44,821 nucleotides of DNA from Erysipelothrix sp. (GCA_012512455.1 JAAZEF010000124.1:1-44821); one strand, 5' to 3'; shown: positions 1 through 8,204, numbered from the stretch's first letter. Numbers and translations are program-made. The notes: generated from the letters alone by a model not told the origin.

Positions 1-318
1 ATTTAGAGACTCCATTCTCTACCTTTCAATATTACATCTTATATTACTAACTTCAGTGAATTTACTCACATTCTCGGTTTTTGGAAATCTATATAATATT
101 CATTAATCGCAATTTCCTTCTAATATTATTATACATTAAAAACTTAGCTTTACATCTTTTGATTTTAAATGATGATTTTTATGATAACCAAATTATTACT
201 CAAATGCCAATTGATAAAATTGGATTAGAAAAAGAGTTGTTAAAAATTCCTTTAAATTATTGACATCATTTTGACATCACTCGACCCCTTTTTCCCACCA
301 TTCCCAAGATTGACACTT
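1..318. other. unassigned AT-rich stretch, possible gene remnant
   Basis: No intact gene is recognised here. A 60-codon plus-strand open frame (81-263) opens with TTG, has no ribosome binding site and ends in a hydrophilic protein-like stretch (LNDDFYDNQIITQMPIDK). Frame 1 (7-96) also reads like protein (LPFNITSYITNFSEFTHILG). Coding-like text broken across frames suggests a decayed gene, but I cannot name a family. A 9-bp direct repeat lies at its end. Confidence 0.2.
260..279. repeat. tandem 9-bp direct repeat TTGACATCA
   Basis: TTGACATCA occurs at 260-268 and again at 271-279, an 11-bp period of about one helical turn. A further TTGACA lies near 310. It could be a regulator site or a worn element end; there is nothing to decide between these. 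Confidence 0.4.
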
Positions 319-344
319 AAAAAGTCCACTGTTTAGTGGACTTT
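319..344 (-). terminator. intrinsic terminator of guaBA
   Basis: A perfect 10-bp stem (AAAGTCCACT / AGTGGACTTT, 321-330 and 335-344) has a 4-nt loop. Read on the minus strand it ends in five T, 25 bases past the guaA stop codon. Confidence 0.85.
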
Positions 345-369
345 CGTTATTTCCTTAAATAAATGGGGA

Positions 370-1563
370 CTACTCCCACTCGATTGTACCCGGAGGTTTA
401 GAAGTGATATCATACACGACTCGATTGATGCCATCGACTTCATGAATGATACGGTTGGAAATTGTGGTAAGTACATCAAAAGGAATCCTAGCATAATCAG
501 CAGTCATACCATCCACAGAATCAACAGCACGAATCGCTAAAGCATACTCATAAGTTCTTTTGTTATTAAAGGTACCAACTGTTTTAGTATTAGTAAGTAC
601 TGTAAAGTATTGCCATATATTTAATTGAGCTTTCTTGATCTCATCGCGTAATATATAATCTGACTCTTGAACCATTCTCACCTTATCCTCAGTAATAGCA
701 CCAGTGATTCTAATACCTAAACCAGGACCAGGAAAAGGTTGACGTTCAATTAATTCTTTCGGTAAACCAAGAAAAAGACCAACCTCTCTTGCTTCATCCT
801 TAAACAAAGCATCAAGAGGCTCAATAAGACTTAGGTTCATCTCCTTAGGAAGTCCACCCACATTATGATGAGACTTAATAACCTCAGAATGGTGAGTACC
901 AGACTCAATAACATCTGTATAAAGTGTACCTTGTCCCAAGAATTTTGCGCTTTGAAGTTTTCTCGTTTCCTCTTCAAAAACACTAATAAATTCACGACCT
1001 ATTATTTTACGCTTCTCTTCAGGATCAGTAATGTCCTCTAATTTACTTAGAAATCTTTTCTGAGCATTCACATAAACGAGATTAACATTAAAATGATCGA
1101 CAAAAGTTTCCTTAACCTCTAATCCCTCATCCTTACGCATCAGTCCATGATCCACAAATATACAAGTTAATTGGTCTCCAATTGCTCTTTGTAATAAAGC
1201 TGCTGTAACAGAAGAGTCAACTCCACCAGATAGACCACAAATGACTTGACTATCCTTTACTTGTGACTGAATCTTTTCAATTTGTTCACTAACAAATCTT
1301 TCAACACTCCAGTTTTTTTCCATCTTACAAATATCAAAAACAAAATGTGTTAACTCATTAAGATTTTTGAAGTTTAGTTGAGGCTTATCATTATCTAAAG
1401 GTTGGTCACTACCAACCACAACATAACCTTTAATTGAAGGTTCATCATCAATTAAATCATTCACCATTTCAGAATATACACCCAAATCTCTTATTTGACG
1501 CACAATAGACTGCGCTTGTTGTGACCCTAGATTAACAACAACAATTTTATCTTTAGCCCACAT
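370..1563 (-). CDS. guaA: GMP synthase, glutaminase domain largely deleted
   Basis: GMP synthase aminates XMP to GMP using ATP, the last step of guanine nucleotide synthesis. The 397 residues hold a complete ATP-pyrophosphatase domain (P-loop SGGVDSS at 112-118) and the dimerisation domain ending in the family's usual GTIEWE. Normal GuaA has about 510-525 residues. The missing part is the core of the N-terminal class I glutamine amidotransferase: its first strand and helix (residues 7-30), a short piece near 45-55 and its last helix (near 65-80) remain. The GxCxG nucleophile segment and the His-Glu pair are absent. I infer an ammonia-dependent enzyme, unless a separate glutaminase exists elsewhere. 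The start overlaps the end of guaB by 11 bases, so translation is probably coupled; a GGAGG lies 12 bases upstream. Confidence 0.93.
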   Translation of the reverse strand: MWAKDKIVVVNLGSQQAQSIVRQIRDLGVYSEMVNDLIDDEPSIKGYVVVGSDQPLDNDKPQLNFKNLNELTHFVFDICKMEKNWSVERFVSEQIEKIQSQVKDSQVICGLSGGVDSSVTAALLQRAIGDQLTCIFVDHGLMRKDEGLEVKETFVDHFNVNLVYVNAQKRFLSKLEDITDPEEKRKIIGREFISVFEEETRKLQSAKFLGQGTLYTDVIESGTHHSEVIKSHHNVGGLPKEMNLSLIEPLDALFKDEAREVGLFLGLPKELIERQPFPGPGLGIRITGAITEDKVRMVQESDYILRDEIKKAQLNIWQYFTVLTNTKTVGTFNNKRTYEYALAIRAVDSVDGMTADYARIPFDVLTTISNRIIHEVDGINRVVYDITSKPPGTIEWE

Positions 1564-2692
1564 AATAGTTAGGAGCCTCCTTAATGTTCTTCACATCATG
1601 AGGATGACTCTCCTGAAGACCATTAGTCGAGATTACCATGAACTTCGCATTATCCTTTAGAGATTGAATTGTAGGAGCACCACAATAACCCATACCACTA
1701 CGCAAACCACCTAATAATTGATAAGTCACCTCAGACACATCTCCCTTATAGTTGACCGTCGCCTCAATTCCCTCAGGAACTAATTTATCCAATTCCGAAA
1801 CACCACCTTGGAAATAACGATCTGAAGAACCTCTCATCATCGCAGACAATGAGCCCATCCCTACATACTGTTTAACCTTCTGTCCATAGACTTCAATAAC
1901 CTCACCAGGAGTTTGTTCACACCCAGCAAACAGACTACCTAGCATCACCGCATCCGCCCCACAAGCAATCGCCTTCACGATATCACCAGATTGTTTAATA
2001 CCACCATCTCCAATGACACCCACTTGATACTGCTTCGCAATACTCGCCACATCTGAAATGGCCGTTAACTGAGGAACACCCACACCAGAAATGACACGAG
2101 TTGTACAAATTGATCCCGGGCCAATTCCAACTTTCACACAACTACAACCCGCATAAATTAAATCGGTCGCACCTGAGGCACTAATAATATTTCCACCCAT
2201 GATATCTAAATCTGGGTAAGCTTCATGAACTAATTTAATCGTATCAATTACACCCTGTGAATGACCATGAGCTGAATCAATCGTCACAATATCAACCCCC
2301 GCCTTCACTAAAGCCTCTACACGCTGTAATGTCAATTCTCCCACACCAACAGCAGCACCACACAACAGTCTTCCACTTTCATCAACCGCAGCCTTCTCTA
2401 AGTTAACAACAGGCGTCATTTTTACGTTATTGACCATCTCAGCCTGTTTCTCAATAGGCATATTCTTATGAATAATACCCAAGCCACCCAACTGAGCCAA
2501 AGCAATTGCCATCTGTTGTTCAGTCACTGTATCCATCGCTGCCGAAACAAGCGGCATTTTTAAAGTGATCTTAGACGTCAAACGTGTCGTCAATTCAACC
2601 TGATTAGGCACCACACTCGAATATGCTGGCACTAACAAAACATCATCAAAAGTATACCCTTGTTTAACAATTTTTCCATTCAAAGAATCCAT
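1553..2692 (-). CDS. guaB: IMP dehydrogenase lacking the CBS (Bateman) domain
   Basis: This enzyme oxidises IMP to XMP with NAD+, the rate-setting step toward GMP. At 379 residues it is about 110 shorter than the usual 485-490. The catalytic barrel is intact: [10 protein letters not shown] with the nucleophilic Cys at 196, the VTIDSAHG segment (136-143) and the flap region [10 protein letters not shown]. The chain passes directly from the helix near 80-90 to the [14 protein letters not shown] strand, exactly where the two regulatory CBS motifs normally sit. CBS-less IMP dehydrogenases are known and active, so loss of allosteric control is the likely effect. The ATG at 2692 is chosen because GGAGG precedes it by 6 bases; the frame stays open to 2752 but that part is not protein-like. 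It is cotranscribed with guaA. Confidence 0.93.
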   Translation of the reverse strand: MDSLNGKIVKQGYTFDDVLLVPAYSSVVPNQVELTTRLTSKITLKMPLVSAAMDTVTEQQMAIALAQLGGLGIIHKNMPIEKQAEMVNNVKMTPVVNLEKAAVDESGRLLCGAAVGVGELTLQRVEALVKAGVDIVTIDSAHGHSQGVIDTIKLVHEAYPDLDIMGGNIISASGATDLIYAGCSCVKVGIGPGSICTTRVISGVGVPQLTAISDVASIAKQYQVGVIGDGGIKQSGDIVKAIACGADAVMLGSLFAGCEQTPGEVIEVYGQKVKQYVGMGSLSAMMRGSSDRYFQGGVSELDKLVPEGIEATVNYKGDVSEVTYQLLGGLRSGMGYCGAPTIQSLKDNAKFMVISTNGLQESHPHDVKNIKEAPNYYVG

Positions 2693-2714
2693 AATTACCT
2701 CCACTATTTGCATG

Positions 2715-2744
2715 ATTTTATCATAAACAAAGCCAATAAAACAA
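2715..2744 (-). promoter_or_regulatory. probable guaBA promoter
   Basis: Minus strand TTGTTT, an 18-base spacer, then TAAAAT, about 22 bases before the guaB start. The overlapping TTACTT-17-TATGAT is an alternative reading. Confidence 0.5.
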
Positions 2745-2775
2745 GTAAACATGATATACTGAGCAAGGTGATAAA

Positions 2776-3573
2776 ATGAAAGAGATTAAATTAATAGCCT
2801 TTGACATAGATGGCACACTAATCAAACGTGGTAGTCAACAGATTCCTCAAGATGTAAAAGATGCTATTAAAGAATTACAAAACAAAGGGATTATCATTGT
2901 TGTCGCAACAGGAAGATCCTCCTATTTCATTCAAGATGATGTAATAGAAACAATTCAACCTGACTTTTATGTGACAGTCAACGGTCATTTAGTCGTTGAT
3001 AAAAACATGGAACCCGTCTATAAAAATCCAATTAGCCTAGAAGAAACTCACTTGTTAATCAATGAAGCTAAACGATTAGGATTTTCCATAGGACTAAAAA
3101 CACAAAATTATATTGATGTCTATCATCAATTTGATTACTTCGCTCCAAGATATCTATCAAACGATATGAGTAAGCTACACATCTTACGTAATTTCGAAGA
3201 CAAAGAGCTACCAACAGAAGCACCCTATGGGGCATTTATGATGGGCAACGAAGAAGATATCTTTACTCTAGATACAAAATTAGAACGCTGTGTATTAACT
3301 TACGCCTATAAAAATGCTTATGAAGTATTCGATAGAGATGCCGGTAAATCAGATGGTTTAGAGTTTGTTCTCAACAAATACGGATTAAAATGGGATGAAG
3401 TGATGACCTTTGGGGATGCTCATAACGACGTTCCCATGTTAAGTAAAGCAAGTATTTCCATCGCTATGGGAGATGGACATGAAGACGCTAAAGAGGCAGC
3501 CACCTACATTACTGGATCAGTTGATGAAAACGGTATTGTTAATGCCCTAAAGCGCTATAAACTAATAGACTAA
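2776..3573 (+). CDS. Cof-type HAD family phosphatase
   Basis: A 265-residue haloacid-dehalogenase-type phosphohydrolase of the Cof/YkrA type, which dephosphorylates small sugar phosphates or related metabolites in the cytoplasm. Motif I is AFDIDGTL (nucleophile Asp10, acid Asp12), motif II is VVATGRSS, the motif III Lys region precedes GKSDGLEFVL, and motif IV is FGDAHNDVPML. The middle (about 85-185) is the C2-type cap. The length is normal. The start is preceded by AAGGTGAT, and a TATACT -10-like hexamer lies at 2755-2760, so it shares a short divergent control region with guaB. The substrate cannot be read from sequence. Confidence 0.9.
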   Translation: MKEIKLIAFDIDGTLIKRGSQQIPQDVKDAIKELQNKGIIIVVATGRSSYFIQDDVIETIQPDFYVTVNGHLVVDKNMEPVYKNPISLEETHLLINEAKRLGFSIGLKTQNYIDVYHQFDYFAPRYLSNDMSKLHILRNFEDKELPTEAPYGAFMMGNEEDIFTLDTKLERCVLTYAYKNAYEVFDRDAGKSDGLEFVLNKYGLKWDEVMTFGDAHNDVPMLSKASISIAMGDGHEDAKEAATYITGSVDENGIVNALKRYKLID

Positions 3574-3611
3574 AAAAGATTCCTGTTGACTAATATCAAT
3601 AGGAATCTTTT
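3574..3611. terminator. bidirectional terminator
   Basis: A long hairpin, AAAAGATTCCTGTTGA paired with TCAATAGGAATCTTTT, separates two convergent genes. Its A-start and T-end flanks let it serve both strands. Confidence 0.8.
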
Positions 3612-3625
3612 CAATTAATGACTAT

Positions 3626-4018
3626 TTAATCTAGTGAAGCCCAATCAGGTAAATCTGACCCTCTACGAACTAGGATTGTTTTTTGAAATTCAGTTTGATT
3701 CAAAAACTCCAAAACCGCTCTTTCATCATCATCTGTACAGCCAATTAATAACTTGACATCTAATTCTTTCTGTAAGATATCTGCACAGATCACCACCGCA
3801 TTTACTTGACGATTAGAACCATTACCCTTAAAGACACCAATATGGACATATTCATTGCCCTCATCGACATCGACTAAGTATCCATATTCCAAAGGATACA
3901 CTAAATTTGAGTAAGTCGGATGAACCCCTTTAGGATCTCGACTCTTTTCATATGTTAATGAAAACAATAAGGTATCAATCTTTTGCCAGAAGTAAGCGTT
4001 ATTTTCTAAGTGATTCAT
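3626..4018 (-). CDS. small inorganic-pyrophosphatase-like protein
   Basis: A 130-residue soluble protein resembling the small proteins of Bacillota that are annotated as inorganic pyrophosphatase. The recognisable block is HPTYSNLVYPLEYGYL followed by a GNG loop, comparable with the YPxxYGYI segment of family I pyrophosphatases. The usual Asp cluster (DxDxxD) of true PpaA is not obvious, so activity is unproven. The start is ATG at 4018 because AAGGA lies 8 bases upstream. An in-frame ATG at 4039 sits only 4 bases after a perfect -10 box and would be at or before the transcription start. Confidence 0.6.
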   Translation of the reverse strand: MNHLENNAYFWQKIDTLLFSLTYEKSRDPKGVHPTYSNLVYPLEYGYLVDVDEGNEYVHIGVFKGNGSNRQVNAVVICADILQKELDVKLLIGCTDDDERAVLEFLNQTEFQKTILVRRGSDLPDWASLD

Positions 4019-4043
4019 AATTTCCATCCTTTTTTTCATTGAT

Positions 4044-4072
4044 ATTATAACCTGTAAATCTTTTTCTGTAAA
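4044..4072 (-). promoter_or_regulatory. promoter of the pyrophosphatase-like gene
   Basis: On the minus strand: TTTACA, 17 bases, TATAAT. The predicted start near 4037 argues for translation from the ATG at 4018. Confidence 0.8.
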
Positions 4073-4146
4073 CTAATAATATATAATGTAAGAATTTTCA
4101 ATGTAATTTCAACAAGAAGTCATTCATACCCATCTTAATTAGAGTT

Positions 4147-4155
4147 TGATATAAT
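4147..4155 (+). promoter_or_regulatory. extended -10 promoter of mscL-sortase
   Basis: TGATATAAT, an extended -10 element (TG-N-TATAAT), lies 22 bases before the mscL start. No good -35 is seen, as is common for this class. Confidence 0.65.
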
Positions 4156-4177
4156 ATTAATCAAAGGAGAAGTCCAC

Positions 4178-4576
4178 ATGAAATTTATCAAAGAGTTCAA
4201 AGAGTTTATCAATAGAGGAAATGCCTTCGACCTAGCCGTCGGTGTTATTATTGGTACCGCCTTTTCCGCAATCGTCAATTCAATTGTTAACGACCTTATT
4301 ATGCCCATCGTCTCATTTTTTATCGGTGGTCTAAATCTAAGTGAAAGAGTTTGGATATTAAAAGAAGGAACCGATGAAACGACAACAATAGCCATTCAAT
4401 ATGGAAATTTTCTACAACAGATTATTAATTTTCTATTCATCGGACTCATCGTATTTATTATCGTTAAAGCACTCAATCGCTTTAAGGCCAAGGAAGAAGC
4501 TTCCACAGAAACACCAGTTACTCCAGAAGAAATTCTCTTATTAAGAGAGATTAGAGACGAGTTGAAAAACACATGA
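4178..4576 (+). CDS. mscL: large-conductance mechanosensitive channel
   Basis: A 132-residue membrane channel that opens under extreme turgor to release solutes during osmotic downshock. The N-terminal FKEFINRGNAFDLAVGVIIG is the family signature, leading into TM1 (about 17-45). TM2 is at about 72-95, followed by a charged cytoplasmic helix (PEEILLLREIRDELK) near the C terminus. Length and layout are typical. The start is supported by AAAGGAG 7 bases upstream. Its stop overlaps the start of the sortase gene as ATGA. Confidence 0.96.
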   Translation: MKFIKEFKEFINRGNAFDLAVGVIIGTAFSAIVNSIVNDLIMPIVSFFIGGLNLSERVWILKEGTDETTTIAIQYGNFLQQIINFLFIGLIVFIIVKALNRFKAKEEASTETPVTPEEILLLREIRDELKNT

Positions 4577-5265
4577 AAAAAAGACGAAACACTTTATTAA
4601 CAGTTTTTGGGATACTTCTTATTTTAATAGGGATATTTTTAGCAATATTACCCTCACTAACTAATAATCTAGTTAAAAATGAAAGTCACAAAGTTGTTGA
4701 AACACTTGAAGAATTAACAGCTGAAGACTTAAAAGAAAATGATTTAGTAGAAGGTGTCTTCGATTATGAAGCCATCAATAACATCTCTGCCACGAAAACA
4801 TTAATCAATAGACCAAACTACAACGCCGATCAAATCATTGGCCAACTAGTCATTCCTGAACTAGACATTAATTTATCCCTCTTTAATTCTTTGACCGATG
4901 GTAACTTATTAGCAGGCGTTACTACCATGAAAGCAGGTCAAGTTATGGGAGAAGCAAACTACACGATTGCAGGTCATTACACAGACACTAAAAATGTTCT
5001 ACTCAATCAATTAGTCAATGCCCAAAAAGGACAAACCATTAAACTTACCAATAAAGAATCTATTTACGAATATGAAATTATTGACTTAATTAAGGTCAAG
5101 TCAACAGATACATTCATGTTAAATGATAGCCAAACACAACACTATGGCCATCATATTCTCAGTATCATGTCCTGTTACTATTATGATACGGATCATCGTT
5201 GGTTTGTTATAGGGGAACTAGTCGATACCTACGCTTACTCACAAGACAAAATGATACAAAAATAA
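4573..5265 (+). CDS. srtA: class A sortase
   Basis: A 230-residue membrane-anchored transpeptidase that cleaves LPxTG-type sorting signals and attaches surface proteins to peptidoglycan. One N-terminal membrane segment (about 8-27) follows KKRR, giving the type II topology of class A enzymes. The catalytic triad is visible: His135 (AGHYTD), Cys201 (LSIMSCYY) and Arg209 (DHRW). A separate class A feature is that the catalytic domain directly follows a short linker. It overlaps mscL by four bases, so the two are cotranslated. No LPxTG substrate is encoded in this window, so it looks like a housekeeping enzyme. Its presence implies a peptidoglycan wall. Confidence 0.92.
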   Translation: MKKRRNTLLTVFGILLILIGIFLAILPSLTNNLVKNESHKVVETLEELTAEDLKENDLVEGVFDYEAINNISATKTLINRPNYNADQIIGQLVIPELDINLSLFNSLTDGNLLAGVTTMKAGQVMGEANYTIAGHYTDTKNVLLNQLVNAQKGQTIKLTNKESIYEYEIIDLIKVKSTDTFMLNDSQTQHYGHHILSIMSCYYYDTDHRWFVIGELVDTYAYSQDKMIQK

Positions 5266-5296
5266 AAGGTGAATATTTGATACTCACCTTTTTTAT
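5264..5296. terminator. bidirectional terminator
   Basis: A stem AAAAGGTGA / TCACCTTTT (5264-5272 and 5284-5292) with T-rich flanks separates the convergent sortase and cysK genes. Confidence 0.75.
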
Positions 5297-5302
5297 TTGC
5301 TT

Positions 5303-6235
5303 TTAATCTTCAAAGATTGCTGTTGAGAAATAGCGATCGCCACCATCAGGCATGACCACAACGATGTTCTTACCAGCAAACTCTGGACGCTTTGCGACTT
5401 CAACTGCCGCAACCACTGCCGCACCTGAAGATACACCTACTAGGACACCCTCACTACGACCAATGTTCTTAGCCATATTAATCGCAGCATCATCTTCTAC
5501 TAGGATAATCTCATCATAAATTTCTGTATTCAATATCTTAGGAACAAATCCTGCCCCAATACCAGCAATCTTATGAACCCCAGGCTCCCCACCAGATAAA
5601 ACAGGTGAATTCGTAGGTTCTACAGCAATAATCTTAAGATCAGGATTCTTCTCTCTCAAGTAGCTGCCAGCTCCTGTAATAGTACCACCAGTACCAATAC
5701 CAGAAACTAAGACATCGACCTGTCCATCAGTATCACGATAAATTTCAGGTCCTGTTGTTTCATAGTGAATTTCCACGTTAGCATTGTTCTCAAATTGGCT
5801 AGGAATAAAGACTCTATCATCTTCTTGAGCCATTTCTAATGCTCTAGCAATCGCAGCCTTCATACCACCAGTACCAGGTGTAAGCTCTAATTTAGCCCCA
5901 TAACCTTTTAGTAGTTTACGACGCTCTACAGTCATTGTCTCAGGCATAACTAAGACGACCTCATAACCTAAAGCAGTTCCAATAGAAGCTAAACCAATTC
6001 CTGTATTACCAGAAGTTGCTTCCACAATAATTGAACCAGGTTTAAGGACACCTGCTTGTTCTGCCTTTTGAATCATGTTCAATGCGATACGATCTTTAAC
6101 TGATCCCGCGACGTTGAAGTACTCAAGCTTCGCAATAATCTTAGCGCTAATTCCCTCTTGTTCTTGGACGTGTTTAAGTTCTAACAGTGGTGTATTACCA
6201 ACTAATTCCTTGATGCTATGTTTAATGTTTGACAT
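5303..6235 (-). CDS. cysK: cysteine synthase (O-acetylserine sulfhydrylase)
   Basis: A PLP-dependent enzyme making cysteine from O-acetylserine and sulfide. The 310 residues are full length. The PLP lysine is Lys47 in NVAGSVKDR; the substrate loop is TSGNTG; the PLP phosphate loop is GIGTGGTITG; and the C-terminal PDGGDRYFS is typical of CysK rather than cystathionine beta-synthase. The ATG at 6235 is chosen for its GGAGA box 4 bases upstream; an open frame continues to 6316 but crosses the promoter. It is divergent from an Rrf2 regulator, an arrangement that suggests control by that protein. Confidence 0.95.
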   Translation of the reverse strand: MSNIKHSIKELVGNTPLLELKHVQEQEGISAKIIAKLEYFNVAGSVKDRIALNMIQKAEQAGVLKPGSIIVEATSGNTGIGLASIGTALGYEVVLVMPETMTVERRKLLKGYGAKLELTPGTGGMKAAIARALEMAQEDDRVFIPSQFENNANVEIHYETTGPEIYRDTDGQVDVLVSGIGTGGTITGAGSYLREKNPDLKIIAVEPTNSPVLSGGEPGVHKIAGIGAGFVPKILNTEIYDEIILVEDDAAINMAKNIGRSEGVLVGVSSGAAVVAAVEVAKRPEFAGKNIVVVMPDGGDRYFSTAIFED

Positions 6236-6278
6236 ATGTTCTCCTTTTTTATACAATTCATATATATTTGGTATGGTT

Positions 6279-6307
6279 ATTATAGAAATATCCCCAAAAT
6301 TTGTCAA
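6279..6307 (-). promoter_or_regulatory. strong promoter of cysK
   Basis: Minus strand TTGACA, 17 bases, TATAAT: a perfect consensus promoter 43 bases before the cysK start. A perfect promoter usually needs repression, and the adjacent Rrf2-family gene is the obvious candidate. Confidence 0.9.
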
Positions 6308-6337
6308 TCCAAACACATCACAAGAAAGGAAATAAAT

Positions 6338-6766
6338 ATGCGACTCTCATCCAAAACAAGATATGGCCTAGCTTGTACACTCTATTTAGCTAATAGTAGT
6401 GACAAAGTATCCGTCCAACAATTATCAAGTGACCTTCAATTATCCCCCCTATATTTACAACAAGTTATGAGTGCCTTAAAGAACGGTAACATCGTGAATT
6501 CCATTAAAGGAAGTGGTGGCGGCTATGAACTCACTAGAAAGTCACAAGATATTACTCTTTATGATTGTTTATTAGCACTTGAGCCCACTTTATTTGAAGA
6601 CACTGAAACAGCAACACCTAATGTTGATTATCATAATGTCTTAGATATGATGGTCTTTACACCCTTAAATGAAAAGTTAATTGAGTTTTCTCAATCACTC
6701 AATTTAGAACAATTAAGCCACAAATTAAAAGAACACCAAAGCGATGCCCTGATGTTCTATATCTAA
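6338..6766 (+). CDS. Rrf2 family transcriptional regulator, CymR-like
   Basis: A 142-residue DNA-binding protein. Residues 1-80 form the Rrf2 winged helix-turn-helix (start MRLSSKTRYGLACTLYLA, then a recognition-helix region and wing GSGGGYELTR). The C-terminal dimerisation helix is at about 110-135. The three clustered cysteines of Fe-S types such as IscR are missing, so this belongs to the CymR-like group without a cluster. In Bacillus subtilis, CymR represses cysteine genes in complex with CysK. Placement divergent from cysK makes the same job likely here. The start at 6338 follows AAAGGAAATAAAT; the longer open frame from 6236 is not protein-like. Confidence 0.88.
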   Translation: MRLSSKTRYGLACTLYLANSSDKVSVQQLSSDLQLSPLYLQQVMSALKNGNIVNSIKGSGGGYELTRKSQDITLYDCLLALEPTLFEDTETATPNVDYHNVLDMMVFTPLNEKLIEFSQSLNLEQLSHKLKEHQSDALMFYI

Positions 6767-6774
6767 TATAATCT

Positions 6775-8094
6775 TTATTCTTGTTCACTCTCTGATTCCT
6801 CAGGGAGTTTTTGTATACCTACTTTAATGACCACTCGATGATCAGCCTCCAAGATTTCAAAAGCATAACCATTCCATTCAAATATATGATGATCATTAGG
6901 TGTCGGTAAACGACCCAATTGTCCAATCATAAACCCACTAATCGTATCATAGTCATCTAGTGGTAAATCACAATAAATCATTTCCTCAACACGATCCAGT
7001 GGCACATCACCATCAACAATATAAGAATCATATGCTATCTCAAGGATTTCATCATCCTCTTCTTCGTCATACTCATCAAAGATATCACCCACGATTTCCT
7101 CTAAGAGGTCCTCAATGGAGACAACCCCAGCGGTACCACCATGTTCATCGACCACAACCGCAATATGAATATTCTTTGTCTGTAAGTCATAGAATAATTC
7201 ATCCGCATAAATCGAATCAGGAACATAATAAGGTTTTCTCATAATCTCAATAATATTAAACTCTTCATCAGACTTATTTTGATGAAAGTACAATAAATCT
7301 CTTAAATGAATGACACCAATAATGTTATCAATTGATTCTTCATAGATAGGATATCTTGAGAAACGACCACCAAAGACAATCTTAAGTACTTCCTCATACG
7401 TTGACTTAACATCTACCGCATCTACTTCCGTACGATGGGTCATAATATCGGAGACTGGCGTGTTATCAAAATTAAAGATGTTATTAATCATGTTCTTTTC
7501 GTTCTCACGAATTGCGCCCTTTTCTTGAGCAACATCTGTCATTAATCTAATTTCTTCCTCTGTCACATTCGAATCATCCTCATGTGGATCAAAACCTAAT
7601 AATCTGACCACAAAGTTTGTCGAAAGTGATAAGAAACTTACAAATGGTCCTGTAACCTTAGACATCCCATTAATAAAACCGGTGACTGAATAACTAATTT
7701 TTTCAGAATCACGAATCGCTAATCGCTTAGGAACCATCTCACCTAATACGATTGAGAAGTATGAAAGAATTAACGTAACAGCAACTGTCGATAAAGGATT
7801 AAGTATCGATAAACTCCAGTTGGTCATACCATGAATCCATATCGCAATATCACCCGCAAAAGCATCGGATGCGAAAGCGGCAGATAAATAACCTGCAAGT
7901 GTAATTCCTATTTGTATTGTACTTAAAAATTTATTCGAATCAGATAATAAGCGTGATAAGACAATTGATTTCTTGTCTCCTTGTTCAGCCTTCACTTTGA
8001 CCTTGTTCTCATTAATGGAAATAAGCGCTGTTTCACTCATCGCAAAAATACCATTCACTAGGGTTAAAATGACAATCACAATTATTTGTGTCAT
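6775..8094 (-). CDS. CNNM/CorC-HlyC family transport protein
   Basis: A 439-residue membrane protein of the hemolysin-like CorC group, related to Mg2+ efflux CNNM proteins. An N-terminal DUF21 membrane domain (about 1-150) carries the family marks FAMSETALISI and GEMVPKRLA. A CBS pair follows (about 200-330, ending VVVDEHGGTAGVVSIEDLLEEIVGDI). The acidic linker (DEYDEEEDDE) leads to the C-terminal CorC_HlyC domain (about 350-430). The family is linked to magnesium or cobalt homeostasis; the name hemolysin is historical. Its ATG overlaps the stop codon of a 19-codon leader ORF, and its ribosome binding site (GAGGTG) lies inside that ORF. An mgtE gene also occurs in the window. Confidence 0.9.
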   Translation of the reverse strand: MTQIIVIVILTLVNGIFAMSETALISINENKVKVKAEQGDKKSIVLSRLLSDSNKFLSTIQIGITLAGYLSAAFASDAFAGDIAIWIHGMTNWSLSILNPLSTVAVTLILSYFSIVLGEMVPKRLAIRDSEKISYSVTGFINGMSKVTGPFVSFLSLSTNFVVRLLGFDPHEDDSNVTEEEIRLMTDVAQEKGAIRENEKNMINNIFNFDNTPVSDIMTHRTEVDAVDVKSTYEEVLKIVFGGRFSRYPIYEESIDNIIGVIHLRDLLYFHQNKSDEEFNIIEIMRKPYYVPDSIYADELFYDLQTKNIHIAVVVDEHGGTAGVVSIEDLLEEIVGDIFDEYDEEEDDEILEIAYDSYIVDGDVPLDRVEEMIYCDLPLDDYDTISGFMIGQLGRLPTPNDHHIFEWNGYAFEILEADHRVVIKVGIQKLPEESESEQE

Positions 8095-8150
8095 ACTAAC
8101 ACCTCAAAATACCAACAACAACTTCGACTCAGGTCACTACTATCAGACAT
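8091..8150 (-). CDS. 19-residue leader peptide overlapping the CorC-type gene
   Basis: The ORF reads MSDSSDLSRSCCWYFEVLV and its TGA overlaps the next gene's ATG as ATGA (8091-8094). It has its own AGGAGA box 7 bases upstream and lies about 30 bases after a good promoter. The ribosome binding site of the downstream gene is made of its own GAG-GTG codons, so ribosome movement over the leader must affect access to it. The Cys-Cys-Trp-Tyr-Phe run would be sensitive to supply of rarer aminoacyl-tRNAs. It matches no leader I know. It could act as an attenuator or simply as a coupling device. Confidence 0.65.
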   Translation of the reverse strand: MSDSSDLSRSCCWYFEVLV

Positions 8151-8176
8151 AATTCACTCTCCTATTTAATACTGTT

Positions 8177-8204
8177 ATTTTATCATATCAACATAGTTTG
8201 TCAA
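8177..8204 (-). promoter_or_regulatory. promoter of the leader ORF and CorC-type gene
   Basis: Minus strand TTGACA, 16 bases, TAAAAT. The leader start codon is about 27 bases downstream. Confidence 0.75.

Noticed and set aside
2693-2752. N-terminal extension of GuaB to an ATG at 2752
   Set aside because: The extra 20 codons cross the promoter and are not family-like; GGAGG marks the ATG at 2692.
6264-6306. Classical CymR operator between cysK and the Rrf2 gene
   Set aside because: A loose TATTTGG...CCAAAAT symmetry is present but does not match the known consensus well enough to call.
6960-7244. 94-codon plus-strand frame rich in His, Gln and Arg
   Set aside because: It is the antisense shadow of the acidic linker and CBS region of the CorC-type gene and has no ribosome binding site.
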